Below are positions 46,699-58,385 of a DNA stretch of 64,000 nucleotides, in pieces. Position 1 is the first letter of the stretch. Each line of letters begins with the position of its first letter. Source of the DNA: Cristatella mucedo (Eukaryota > Bryozoa > Phylactolaemata > Cristatellidae). Below the pieces are notes generated by a model. The model saw nothing but the letters and a program-made list of their open reading frames with translations, was not told the DNA's origin and searched no databases. The position numbers and the translations under genes are program-made. Location of the stretch: NCBI GenBank assembly GCA_009760855.2, contig WPIO01000296.1:52987-116986 (forward strand), written 5' to 3'.

Positions 46699-46745
46699 TT
46701 AGGAGCCTAGCTTGGTTGAGGCTAAAGCATTAGTCATCCATTTTG
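46699..46745 (-). CDS. Gene Y terminal exon
   Basis: Minus strand: acceptor CATGTTTGTCTCCAG, with a long pyrimidine stretch, before 46745. Starting in phase 1 it encodes KWMTNALASTKLGS and a TAA at 46699-46701. The entry phase matches the exit phase of the exon at 47028-47112. A hydrophobic frame further downstream (ICLLLLAITALLFVSM, about 46640-46690) has a donor-like end, but its phase does not fit and it is taken as 3' UTR. No perfect AATAAA was seen directly downstream. Function unknown. Confidence 0.45.
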
Positions 46746-47027
46746 CTGGAGACAAACATGAAAAAGTTTGATGAAGTCCGCATTTTTACATGTTGCCCCA
46801 CAAATACACATCGTAGAAGCTTATAGGATTGACTGGCAACTTCTGATAAGAATTTTATAATTCCACCGATGTGAAATGTAATTTAAATGACTAGTAATAA
46901 ATATCTCGGAAGACTTTCGAAGAGTTAAAAAGCTCAGGTAAAAGACATCTTTTGAACAGCAATGCCAGTAAAACTCGTTCAAACTCGAACTAGAGATTAA
47001 CAACTGAATTAATGAAAAGCAGATTAC

Positions 47028-47112
47028 CCATGTTTGTGCTTTTTGTGACGTTTTCGTAAACTGTCTTAAGGCTTTTCATATCATTTAGATTTAGTTCTGC
47101 ATCCGTCTGTAC
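47028..47112 (-). CDS. Gene Y internal exon
   Basis: Minus strand: acceptor TTCACTATTACAG before 47112 and donor GTAATC after 47028. The 85-base exon is open in only one frame (phase 0 in, phase 1 out), reading VQTDAELNLNDMKSLKTVYE and then NVTKSTNM. It looks like an amphipathic, charged helix typical of coiled-coil or helical-bundle proteins. Both neighbours fit in phase. I do not recognise the family. Confidence 0.52.
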
Positions 47113-47633
47113 CTGTAATAGTGAACGCAGATTCAGACGAGGCATGACTAGCACGGCAATTAATCAGCAAATAGGTTGGCTGGATGAGTTCAAAACTAGT
47201 ACTGTTAGCCGGCGACATAAAGTTATAAACGGTCAATTTTCTTAACCTATAACAAGTATTTATAATATAACAACTTAACTACCTCTAGGTGAAAATAAAG
47301 CTTCACGATTGAAAGTTTACGAATATTTTTTTTTGGTACCTTGTTGTGCCGGCTCTAGTCAGTAGCTTAGAAGCTAAACTAATCAAAGTACATCGGTGTA
47401 TAAGCACTTTGGGAACAAGCAATACCGCTCAGGTTAACAACAGCTTCGATATTCTACTAGTTCTGTAGAGATGTAGACTCTCCCAATCTCATAATAAAAT
47501 GCACGTAAGCATGTGGCTTAGTCTTAGTCAACATAAATTTTAAAGATAACTGACACTAGATTTTAGTGGTGCCATTACAAACACTTTGTCTAAAACTATG
47601 TACTTGACGAGTGCTAAAAAGTAGCATTGTCAA

Positions 47634-47960
47634 TTGAGCTTTAGCTCTGCAGGTCCTAGACTGTGGAACTCGCTTCCACAATTCTTGGGCAACGACAACT
47701 ACTCTCCTACTGCCGACTATGGCACATCCTTTTCAGCAGTCCTGAGCTGCTACTTCTATGCTACTCACTACCTCAACTGCTCTCCTAACTCTGCGATGCT
47801 TCCCACTTTCTCTTTGTTGCGTGAGAAGAAGTCTGTTGGCTACCGAATGCGTACCGAAAGCCGCTTAGGCTGTGAGTGCACTACACAAAACTCTCCTGCG
47901 TAACACCCACATGGTCTTTATGACTTTGCGGAGTTACAGACGGAGATACTTTACATTACA
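47634..47960 (+). mobile_element. LINE-B 3' end
   Basis: Plus strand: FSSAGPRLWNSLPQF to ECTTQNSPA with a stop at 47901, then the 3' UTR and GATACTTTACATTACATCA. It lies in the intron between gene Y exons. The 89-codon frame is open, and the copy is very similar to the one at 43.6-43.96 kb. Confidence 0.85.
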
Positions 47961-48689
47961 TCAGTCTTACTTAAGAGAACTTTATGCAGTACAAGAAGCC
48001 GGAGCAAAGCCATGCAGTAATTTCAGAAACGCTCTAAAAATAACAAAATCAGGCTGCAGTGAGGTTAAAGTCTTTTGAGTTTACAAATTGAACTTCTAGT
48101 CACCTATGTATAAGAGCTTGGTTGCAAGCTAAGATCAGCAAGGGTAGCAGGTATGAAGAATCATGCCGGAAAACAGTATTTATGGCAATTATAAAGAGCC
48201 AAAACCGGCCAAAAAGTTAGTGAGAGATGCTTTTGCGATGGATCTAAGAAGCCTGAACTCAGAATACCGAGTTAGGACATCAAAATTTAATGAAAGATAT
48301 AAACACTAGCAACCACTTTCCTTAGAAGGTGCTGCTGAAATACATGTGAGCGTATGCACTGATAATTTTATCTTACAAAAAGCAACGGCTGCCGAACATA
48401 ACACGATAGAAATGTGTGTTCAGACAAAAAGGCTGAAACAATCCTACCTAGGACATACGTAGGTAGTTAGCTTTTGGAACAGTCCAAGCATTAACGACGT
48501 TCGTGCAAAACAAATAGTTGAACACAAAAATAAGATTCACTCGTCAAACCAGCTCAAGTAAAAAAGCACTCTAGACTTATAAAAAACAACATGAATACAG
48601 CCACTGGCATAATTATTTCACCTTTGCTAAATACCACAATCCTATGGAATTGACTTCGTTAATAGCCCTTGCGGCTTAGCGAGTCGAGT
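47961..48689. other. Intron of gene Y, no firm feature
   Basis: A possible minus-strand exon near 47955-48035 has good splice signals but a stop at the donor in the only plausible frame, so it was not called. Confidence 0.35.
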
Positions 48690-48795
48690 TGCAAGGTATT
48701 ACAATAAATGTAAAGCGCCTAGGAAGAGATTGAGTTCTCTGAGGGTGCATTATGAGGTGCATTATTATTATTATTATTATTATTATTATAAATAG
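48690..48795 (+). mobile_element. LINE-A terminal fragment
   Basis: Plus strand. Only AATGTAAAGCGCCTAGGAAG, the hairpin and about ten ATT units (48757-48790) are present. The very short insertion keeps the whole 3' hairpin. Confidence 0.78.
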
Positions 48796-48820
48796 ATGCA
48801 GATATGCAGCTTTGTCTTAC

Positions 48821-48873
48821 TTGAAATTCCTCAAGGGAGAAATCAGCAGCTTCGTTGTGGGCGGTGTTTATAT
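48821..48873 (-). CDS. Gene Y internal exon
   Basis: Minus strand: acceptor CATCTTTTTCTGAAG before 48873 and consensus donor GTAAGA after 48821. The 53-base exon is open in phase 1 to phase 0 and encodes INTAHNEAADFSLEEFQ. The phase 0 exit matches the exon at 47112. A tiny candidate upstream exon near 48925-48953 fits the phase but is too short to trust. The 5' part of gene Y was not found. Confidence 0.45.
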
Positions 48874-50324
48874 CTTCAGAAAAAGATGAAAATAATAATG
48901 CATAAAACAATCTCCAGGGTTTCAATTGCGAGGATTACTCATAGTAAATACACCTTGAAGGTAAAGGCTACAAAAGTTCCTCGGCTAACCTTATCAGCAG
49001 AAACGTTGTGACTATAAAACCACAGTCGATTCATAAAGCTCAATTACAAAATCCCATAACACCTGACTGTGCTGAAATCTGACAACGTTAACCTAACATA
49101 TTACAATTCTCATTGCAAACTACACTGCGTTTTGACTAGATTTGAACAATTTCTCCTTCATCTGTGTCTTTTTGTGTCAAAGCGTTCAAGAAATATAGTG
49201 GAGTGATTAAGGCATGCTCTCGTACATTACGCCTGGCCATATTCTATAGTTATATGGATGCACAAGTGAGGATATCTGAGAAGACATGCAGGTCCTCACT
49301 CAGCAATCTTTAGTGGAGCGAGTTTAGGGCTCCTGACAGATGTGGTTCGACTAGCTGCAGGTACCGTGAGAAGGCTGTATGTAGCAACCTTCTTTTAATA
49401 AGAACAGACTTTATGTTTACATCCAGTTCAGTTATGCAAAGTCTGTTCATTCTTGCTCTCTTCATTCTCCTTAACTAATCACTGGTTGACTTGCAGCAGC
49501 TCCATTCAAGCATTATATCTCGCACAGCCAACTTTCTAAAAATCGTGACTACTTTTTCTATCCTCGTGTTCTAAACACTTGCATGGATAAAAATACGTCA
49601 GCCAGTCAATTAACACGGACTACTTAATTACAAGACTTTATGTAGAACTTGTTCAATGCCTGCAGTTTTTTGATACCATTAGCCACGTATTTCCATGTTG
49701 GGCGGCAGGAACTTTGTGTGAAGTCAATACGTGAGAGCTGACGTCAACGTTTCTCTACCCAACGACCTTGTTTGGCACGGCAGCTATGTATAACGAGAAG
49801 TGGTAGTATCCAAATAGTGTTCTGCACACGTGTGTGGGTAGTAGGATTGAAAAAGTTGGTATGGACTTTGCCATTTTACAGGCTTAAAATCGTAAGGAAA
49901 CTTTCAGGTATTTCATTTGACCACGGGCCTCGAGCTCTAGGATGTCATGACGATACTGCTATGCAATCAGTATTCATATATCAGCTATCAATGAATCGAA
50001 CCCGGAACCATAATGCTCCATCGAAATGATCTCACACTGCTTCATCCACATTTATTCACATGGCTGCTTCAGACACCAGAGCTAAGTATTGCAGAGATCA
50101 TGCGATCGTTTGGCATTCATATGAAGTCTGGAACTACCTTCTGGCAACTGCCAATACCTGCAATGAGTTTGCAAAATTAAAGTCCAAGTTAAAGATACAT
50201 CGGCCTGACTCTGAAATTGGTGCATCTCAGTGAGCATCTGTTTCTTGGTCACAGTTCTTTCACACACTTACCAGCACATACGTCAACTATTATCTGTTAT
50301 AAGAATCACAATTTTAAGACAGTT
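48874..50324. other. Upstream of gene Y exons, no firm exon
   Basis: Unique A/T-rich sequence. A few donor-like sites on the minus strand give only micro-exons. Nothing conserved was recognised. Confidence 0.35.
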
Positions 50325-51690
50325 GAGCAGCACCAAAAGCTATGTTTTGCTTGATCTTTCGGTAGCTTTTGATACCATCGATCACAAAGTTCTTCTAGAG
50401 CGCCTCTCATCTCGCCTGGGCATCACTGGCACTGCTCTGCAGTGGCTCAGGTCCTATCTCAGAGGGGGACTCCAGAGTATTGACGTGAATGGACAAAGAT
50501 CATCTGAAGTACCTCTGCACTAGGGAGTAACTCAGGGCTCAGTGCTAGGTCCGGTTCTTTTCACGGTTTATACTCTGCCTCTTGCTGATGTGATTGCCAA
50601 GCACAATATAGGCTTTCACTTTTATGCGATGACACTCACTTGTACCTTTGTTTTGATCCCTCCCAGCCTTCGAGCACCTCAAATTCTCTCAACTCACTTG
50701 CTGCATGCATTGATGACATCCGCACATGGATTGCAGCAAATTTTCTAAAACTTAACGATGATAAAACTAACTTACTACTTCTGGGCAAACCCAGTGTGAT
50801 CCAGAGATTGAAAAGGCTGACTCTCAAAATTGGCTCTGCCAGCATATCTCCAGTTGAATCAGCTCGAAATCTAGGTGTCATATTCCTAAGCGACCTCTCG
50901 TTAGACGACCATATCAGCTCCACAGTCAAATCCGCCTATTTTCAGCTTCATATCATTGCTAAAATTCGGGCTTGTTTAGATAAAGATACCAAGTCCAAAT
51001 TGGTCCATGCATTCGTGACATCCCGTCTCGACTTTTGCAACTCACTGCTTACTGGCCCACCAGCATGTGCAATCAGGCGATTGCAGCTGGTGCAAAACTC
51101 TGCAGCTAGGCTTGTCTGTCGTGAGCATCTCAGTTGCCACAAAACTAACTTCTTCAAGGACTTCAAGGTTTTGTCGCTCACTTTTAGGTCACTTCATTCT
51201 TTGGCTCCCTTCTATTACTCCGATATACCCCCCATCAGGCCAAGCATCGTACCACCTGCTTTTCAGAATCCAACAGTCTACAATTACCCCGTTCAAACCT
51301 CAAATCCTTTGGAGACCGTGCATTTAGTTCGTATGCTCCCAAAGCCTGGAACTCCCTCCCGACCTGCGTCAGAACATCCCCTGACCTGACCACATTTAAA
51401 AAGAACTTAAAATACACCTATTCAGGACAGCATTTAGTGGGTCCCTGTGATTCGTCCTTCATGTGCTTATGGGTGCTGACACTGTGCGTGCTGCCACTAA
51501 CCACATTAGCATGCTGACCCTGTGCATGTCACCACTAACCATGTTATTCATTTTGTTTGTTTATCAAGCACGATTTTACTCACCATTCAAATGCATTTCC
51601 CTTTGAAGCAAATGTAAAGCGCCAAGAAAGAGAGATTAACTTCTCTGAGGGCGCTTTATCAAGTGCATTATTAATATTATTATTATTAAC
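50325..51690 (+). mobile_element. LINE-A, RT through 3' end
   Basis: Plus strand: [40 protein letters not shown], then HFYA followed by a one-base deletion at the YADD codons (about 50622). Next come [64 protein letters not shown]-equivalent, 3' UTR, hairpin and ATT repeats at 51665-51690. A 249-codon block is open after the frameshift. 5'-truncated at the RT. Confidence 0.85.
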
Positions 51691-52064
51691 CGAAGGTTCA
51701 GCTGTGCATTTTTTGAACAGAAATTACAGCAAAGAATTTACCATGCAATTCCCTTTGGGTGGCATAAAGAAATATGGTGGTATAAAGAAAATGAAATAGA
51801 AGCAGTCTATGCACAGACCACTGAGGCATGCCACAAAGAGGACGCTCTTTCCGTGACCATTATCATTGCGTTTCAATGTTCTGAAGTTTACCACTGAGAT
51901 GAGAAAAAAAACATTCAAATGCCGTGTCAGTGCCGCCATGCTAGATTTAAAGTACTGGCGAAGATTTTCCAATTGATTATAGCAAATATCACAACCGAAC
52001 GGCTAGGGAATATAAACGAAAAACATCATTTGGTGTCTTTCTTTCTGGGGGGTTTGCCATACGC
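51691..52064. other. Between LINE-A copies
   Basis: Unidentified sequence with a small tandem word (GGTGGxATAAAGAAAxATG twice near 51759-51795). Open frames of about 80 codons occur on both strands without motifs. Confidence 0.35.
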
Positions 52065-52515
52065 TCGACGTATTTTTGACCCTGCTTTTCGGAATCAGAC
52101 AGTTTACCGATACCTCGTGCAACCCTCATATCCTTGGGAGACCGTGCATTTAGCTCCTATGCTCCCAAAGTCTGGAACCTACTCCCGACTTGCGTCAGAA
52201 CATCCCCTGACTTGACCACATTTAAAAAGAACTTAAAAAAACACACCTATTTAGGACAGAATTGCTTGGTCCCTGTGATTCGTCCTTCACGTGCTTATGC
52301 GTGCTGACACTGTCCATGCTGCCACTAACCAAATTTGCATCCGGACCCTGTGCATGACAACCCTAACCACGTTATTCATGTTGTTTATTAAGCACGATAT
52401 TACTCACAATTGAATTGTGTTTCGCTTTGCAGCAAATGTAAAGTGCCTAGAAAGAGATTGAGTTCTCTGAGGGAACTTTATCAAGTGCCTTATTATTATT
52501 ATTAATATTATAAAC
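52065..52515 (+). mobile_element. LINE-A 3' part
   Basis: Plus strand: from the PAFRNQTVYRYLVQ region through PKSG/KVWNLLPTCV-equivalents, 3' UTR and hairpin to ATT repeats at about 52490-52515. Confidence 0.8.
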
Positions 52516-52719
52516 GTGAACGTGGAAGTTCTATTCCTATATTCACATCACCATCGTAGGTCGGCCAAAAATTATTAAATGCCGATGGTGTAAGTATTTG
52601 CCCGCTCTGCAGGACTTAATAATTTAGGTGAGTCGTCTACTGGACGCCTTCTTGTTCGGATACTTGGTTTAACCAAAATAAGGTTAGTCAACTACTACTA
52701 CTGGGAATCTTATAGAAAT

Positions 52720-53668
52720 AATATTAACAACACACTTGACAAGGCACCCTCGAAGAACTCAATCTCTCTCTAGGTGCCTTTTGCCTGTGCTCCAACGGAA
52801 GCCTGGTTGAATGGAAAGTACTAGCATGCTTACTGAACATTAAGGATTACACGGTTAGGGGTGACATGCAGAGGGTCAGCATGCAACTGTGGTTGATAGC
52901 AGCATGCACAGTGTCAGCACACGTAAGCATGTAAAAGACGAGTCACGGGTACCGAATAAATGCTTTCATGAATTGGTGTGTTTGGAATTTCTTTTTAAAT
53001 GTGGTCAAGTCAGGGGACTTCATGGCAGAAGTTGGGAGTGAGTTCCAAGCTTTAGGAGCATAAGAACGGTTTCCATAGGATTCAAAGTTTGTACAAGCTA
53101 AACAGTAAACACTAAGACAACGAAAAGCTGGAGGCACGATGCTTAGCCTGATGGGGCAGTAGATCTGATAGGTAGGCTGGAGCCACAGAATGAAGTGACA
53201 TGAAGTGACAAAACCTTGAAGTCAATATGTTGCTTGATTGGTAGCCAGTACAAGTTGGCGAGAAGTTGTGTGATGTGGCAACTGCAAAGCTCCCGACAGA
53301 GAAACCTAGCCGCAGAATTTTGCACCAGCTGTAAGAGCCTGATTTCACACGCAGGTGGGCCAGCAAGCAGTAAGTTCCATAAGTTAAGGCGGGATGTCAC
53401 AAATGCATGGACTAATTCAGATGTGGCCTCTCTGTCTAACCAAGTCGGAATTTTAGCAACGTAATGTAGCTTAGATTTGGCAGCCGTTATTGCAGAGCTG
53501 GTGTTGTCATCTAACGAAAGGCCACATTGGAAATCGACAAGTTGATTTCGTGGAGATTCAACAAGAGATATGCTGGCAGCACCACTTTTGAGCGTTAGCA
53601 TTTAGAATTTCAGAATCACACTTGGTTTTCCCATAACTAGTAAGTCAGTTTTCTCAACGAAAGACAAA
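52720..53668 (-). mobile_element. LINE-A 3' half
   Basis: Minus strand: AAT-type tail at 52720, then a hairpin whose outer stem reads AAGGCACC ... GGTGCCTT (two paired changes), 3' UTR, C-terminal domain (PKAWNSLPTS, PACEIRLLQLVQNSAARFLC) and thumb (SLDDNTSSAI), to the LLVMGKP-equivalent near 53640. It meets the next element near 53670. Confidence 0.82.
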
Positions 53669-53689
53669 GTAAGAATAGGAAAGAAAAGA

Positions 53690-55578
53690 ACCCTGAAGCC
53701 GCTGTGGCGGCCGGAGCCGCCAGCTTAGATGCTGCTCGTTTTACATGAACTACGACCCTAGTACCTGCTCGTTTGGTATTAGTAGCATAGTCTCGAACCG
53801 CTCCCCCACGTGCATCACTTTGGTCATCAGGCTTGTTATAACTCCATCGGCCAGACATAAAGTTAGTCTTAAGAATCCTCTCTTACAGTGCAATAAACCT
53901 CTGGTAATAAGCGACCTTATTTCCGATAAAGGTCCCGACTTTTTGCCGTACCTTCGAAGCAGTCTTTCGAGTCGATTGTCTTGATTTCACCCGAAAACAA
54001 GCTACCGATGGTGGCAGTACTCAATCACCCACTAGGTACCGAATCCAAACCAAATCCAAATCTCAGATTTTTCTGATCTAATGTCGATTCTGTGAGCAAG
54101 ATATCAATCCTTCCTCGTTATGAGTAATTTCAACATTCACTTTGATAACTTATCTGACACCTTCAGCACTGAATTTCGTGCATTCACTGACTCATTGTCT
54201 CGTGTGGTTCATGTGCAGGGCCACACTCACAGCAAGCGTGGCACACTCGACCACAATTTCTCAAACAACTGCACTTTGTCATCCCCAAATATCACGGAAT
54301 CCTGCTTATCTGACCACAAGCAGACCCCATTCCGTCTACAGTGTGTGCCTGCCTCCTCCTCCTCTGAAATCGCATGTGAATCACGAAACCTCTAGACCCT
54401 TGACATTGGTGCTGTCCGTGCGAGAATACCTTACTCGCCTCTGCTGCTCAGTCCCCTCTCCGATCTGTCATCGTTGGTAGATAGCTACAACACGACACTA
54501 GCTGACACGCTCGACGAGCTTGCACCTCTGACTAAGCAGACTGTGCGCCCTCGCCCAAACGGCCTATGGTTTACCAGACATTAAACTAGCCAGGTCTACT
54601 AAGCACAAGCTTGAAAAAGCATTCAAAAGATCAGGACTGACTTCCATCGACAGGCACACCAGGACTACGGTAGGTCGTACCAATCAATCCTAGCAAAGGT
54701 CAAGTCTAGCAACTATAAAAACATTGTTGAATCACAGCTCCACAATCCTAAAACGCTGAGATACACGATCAACTATCTCCTAAGCCGCTCCTAGATTAGC
54801 TCCGTCTGCCTACTTTCAGCTATATAACTCAATAAATTCGGGCTTGTTTAGATAAGGATACCACATCTATGTTGGTTGATGCATTTGCGAAATCCCGTCT
54901 TGACTTCTGTAACTCACTGCTTGCTGACCTACCTGCACGTGCAATCAGGTGCCTACAGCTAGTGCAAAACTCAGCAGGCAGGCTCGTCTGTCGTGAGCCT
55001 TGAGGCTGCAACATCACACCACTTTTTGCCAAACTGCTCTGGTTACCAGTCAAGCAAGGGATCGACTTCAAGGTTTTGTCGCTCACTTTTAGGTCCCTTA
55101 ATTCTTTGGCTCCAGCCTTCCTATCAGATCTATCCCCCACCAGGCAAAGCATCGTACCACCGGCTTTCCGGAATCAAACTGTTCACCAATACCTCACACA
55201 AACTTCAAATCCTTTTGAGACTCTGCACTTAGTTCGTCTGGTCCCAAAGCGTAGAAAAAATCCTGACTTATGTCACAACATCCCCTGACTCTAGCACATT
55301 TAAAACGAACCTAAAAACAGACCTATTTAGGACAGCATCTAGTGGGTCCCTGTAATTCTTCCTTTATGTGCTTATGTGTACTGACACTGTGCATGCTGCC
55401 ACTAACCACACCCGCATTCTGACCCTGTGCATGTCCCCTAACTATGCTATTCATGCTGTTTATCAAGATGATACCACCCACCATTCGATCGCGTTTCCTT
55501 TGCAGCAAATGTAAAGCATCTATAAAGAGATTGAATTCTCTGAGGGCACTTAATCAAGTGTATTATTATTATTATGAT
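53690..55578 (+). mobile_element. LINE-A with RT deleted
   Basis: Plus strand: endonuclease region (IHFDNLSDTFSTEFRAF, HVQGHTHSKRGTLDH, ESCLSDH), linker (LDELAPLTKQTVRP, GLWFT) to about 54795. It then jumps to the thumb and C-terminal domain (KIRACLDKD-equivalent, FCNSLLADLPARAIRCLQLV), 3' UTR, hairpin and ATT repeats at 55560-55578. The RT palm is missing, as in the copy at 25188 but with a different junction. Confidence 0.78.
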
Positions 55579-55890
55579 TTAGGCTAAGAACATGTCCTGC
55601 AATCCATGAGGGGATCTTATCAATGCGTGCAGCAAAAAAATTAAGACAATTCGACGTGCTCTAGGGCATGGAGGGACAAAAGCAAAGGTGCAATAAGTGT
55701 TATCCGCATTAAAGTGAAAGCCTAGATTTCGCTTGGCAATCGCATCGGCAAGAGGGACAGTACAATTCATGAAAAGAACAAGACCAAGCACGGACCTCTG
55801 ATGTACAGCATGTTTAGGAGTTACCTCGCATGATATTTGCATATTCACTCTCTGGAATCTCCCACTGTGATAGGACCCTATCATAAGTGA
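55579..55890 (-). mobile_element. LINE-A RT fragment
   Basis: Minus strand. The 101-codon frame reads QRSVLGLVLFMNCTVPLADA and HFNADNT, the VLGPVLF and YADDT motifs of the RT palm, the latter in frame but altered. It abuts the ATT tail of the previous, oppositely oriented copy. Confidence 0.72.
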
Positions 55891-57609
55891 TTATGAATCG
55901 GCCCACAGGTTACATGATTCAGTACACGCAGCCAGGGAGCACATAAGAGAAATTTGGGTTTCTTGTTTTTAAGTTATGGACACTACAATGGCAGACGTAA
56001 GTCGACATCTGAAGGGAAACCTTCAAATTTTTACTCTGAATATCATGGCGAATTAGCAATCTCGCGAGAGTAGAGCTGGGGCTGCTGGCGGCCAAAAACA
56101 TTGTTTAGACTTGGCTTGAAGAAGGGTAAAATGTAGTGGCAATCAAGAAGAATTACGGGTGAGATAAAATGGCTCCATTCTTGTTGCAGGCCACAGCTTG
56201 AGCACCTACAGGAAATTGGAAAACCCAAATATCGATAGGGAAGCACAATCGCACGGTTGTATACGATAGCAGGTGCATGGCTGCTGACACGGCTTGCAGT
56301 GTTCGAGTACGGTAGCCTTGGCGAGGATTGGAGGAACGACTAAAATGGCCACCGTGAAACTACTAAATTTCAGTTATCTTTCGTCTGTCTAATGGCTGCT
56401 AGTATATTCTGTCTAAATGCATACTTTGCAATGCTCCAGATAATCTTCTGTACAGCCTCGAGATTTATAGTTAGGCATCGAACTAAAATGGACTTCCTTC
56501 ACGCCTTTGTAACTACTTCCTACCTTCATGATAGCGTCTGGCACAAAGTATGAATCCAAGCACTTTGGGCTGCACTTTGCCCAGCCTTCACAGCTCTGAA
56601 CGGCTTGCAGCTACCACGGAAGGAAAGCTTAGCCTTGGCATTGTAAAAATAAGTTGCGTCAGTGCGTGATATTTAGCCAAAGTAGTTGGCACATGTAAGA
56701 AACTAGCTGAAAGCACTATCTGCTGTTTGCGAGATCCCAACCTACCGTTAGGAATACAAGGACTCTCAACACCGCCGTAATTTGGTTGCCTTCTTCTGCA
56801 AAACAGAGGTAACTGGTAGACATAATAGGGACAAGTGCGAGCAGCACGTAGCTTGAATTACCAAGTATAATGAAACGATGTATTTCATTATTATTAGCAA
56901 ATGCGCTAGTTATGGAATACAATGTAAAAGCATTGAAGACCACAATTTATTTGCCAGAGCAGTATCATCACAGCAAACGAATCGACTAAGCAACACGGAA
57001 CGTTCTAGTCAATAACCTAACAACAATTAAAAGGCACTGGCTCATCGAAAACATGGTCACACTTTTGCAATCAAGCATGAAAATTACAATAATAATAACA
57101 ATCAGTTGTGGAGCCAGGGGACGAGGGAGCTTTAGTCACACCCAGGACGTTGGGCCAGCAACTTGGGTGTCCACTATTCCTAAGCAGACAGTCACCAATG
57201 ACTCCGGTATGAGCTTAGTCCTTTCGACATGCATCTGCCGAGTTCTAATTACACAAATTCAAAGGTCTTACACTATACCTTTTTAAATAATAGTGCGTCT
57301 TTCCTCCGACTTGAAAATTTTGCAGATCTAGTTTTCCAACAAAAAACGTTATGAAGATCTGCCCCTCATTGGTGAATATCCTGGTTCGGCCCTCAGCAAT
57401 AACAGTTTCACAGCTCTGAAAGGTTGCAACTCTCTTTGTAGAAACTTAACATGGGATGGTAAGGCAGCTTGTAAATTGCTTAACTATTTAATAAAATTTG
57501 ACAGTTATGATGTGTTTACAATGTAATATTCAGATAGACCAAACAAATATTTTGAATTAGACATGGATTAGTAGCTTTTTTAAATGTCTTGAGTAAGAAG
57601 AACGTCTTA
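55891..57609. other. No firm gene or repeat
   Basis: A minus-strand cysteine-rich frame near 56200-56360 (HCKPCQQPCTCYRIQPCDC) has no secure splice borders. Other frames lack motifs. Confidence 0.3.
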
Positions 57610-57960
57610 ACATCAGTCGGTTGCAAGGTCTGAGGGGTTAAAGCACGTGAGCTGAACTAACTGCATACAAACGATTTAGGTAAATTACGGAAACAGCTCA
57701 ACGATTTGATTCAAACAACAGGTAGCTCGATGCTTAGGCCTGACAAGATACTCACTAGTTATGGATCAAAGCAAGGGTATGCACGGAACTGAAAGTGATT
57801 CGCAAAACCTAGAAATCGATATGCTGCTAGATGGGTAGCCCTTACAAGTTGATAAGGAGATGTTTTATTACGCTATTGCAAAATTTTCTGCTAACAGGAT
57901 TAAATACCGAATTTAGCAAAGCTTGACTGGTGCTTTTTTACAAAGGCCGGAAGACATCCG
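57610..57960 (-). mobile_element. LINE-A C-terminal region, decayed
   Basis: Minus strand. The succession 'CAGGTAGCTCGATGCTTAGGCCTGA', 'TGGATCAAAG' and 'AAATCGATATGCTGCTAGATGGGTAGCCC' follows the order of the LINE-A C-terminal region, but frames are gone. Confidence 0.42.
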
Positions 57961-58289
57961 AGTAGTTATTTATGGACGGCGAGAAAGGATCTTGCAGTTG
58001 CCTTGACCAACTTGGATTCGGCATCCAGCATCCTGCAGGTTTTATTGATACGTGGTACATTATTTCGCCTATAGTTTGCAGAGTTTATTGTATAGCTGAT
58101 GCACTCGTCCAAACAAACAGCAATGTGGAGCAGCCGACACCAGTTTTTGTAAGATGCTACGACAGATATCCTAGCAAAGCCGATTTTTATGATGGTTTTT
58201 TAAATTTCTGAGTGAAAATAGGTTTTCGTAAAGCTGGCTAGTAGATTAAGTTGACATTATATTTGAGAAAGTTTGCAGCAATCCAAGCG

Positions 58290-58385
58290 CAAGAGTCAGA
58301 AAAAATCAATCCACAATCTGCACGAAATCTAAGTGTTCTGTTTCAAATAGGCCTCTCACAAGACGATAGCATTAGCTTGGCAGGT
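58290..58385 (+). mobile_element. LINE-A thumb fragment
   Basis: Plus strand: QSARNLSVLFQIGLSQDDSI corresponds to SARNLGVIFLSDLSLDDHI of the better copies. Confidence 0.5.

Noticed and set aside
46630-46720. Minus-strand hydrophobic frame reading ICLLLLAITALLFVSM before a GTAAGT
   Set aside because: It looks like a membrane helix, but its phase does not follow from the exon at 47028 and it overlaps the likely terminal exon and 3' UTR of gene Y.
56190-56370. Cysteine-rich minus-strand frame (CKPCQQPCTCYRIQPCDC)
   Set aside because: Could join the transmembrane exon in phase, but the acceptor is poor, a stop ends it and no domain fits.
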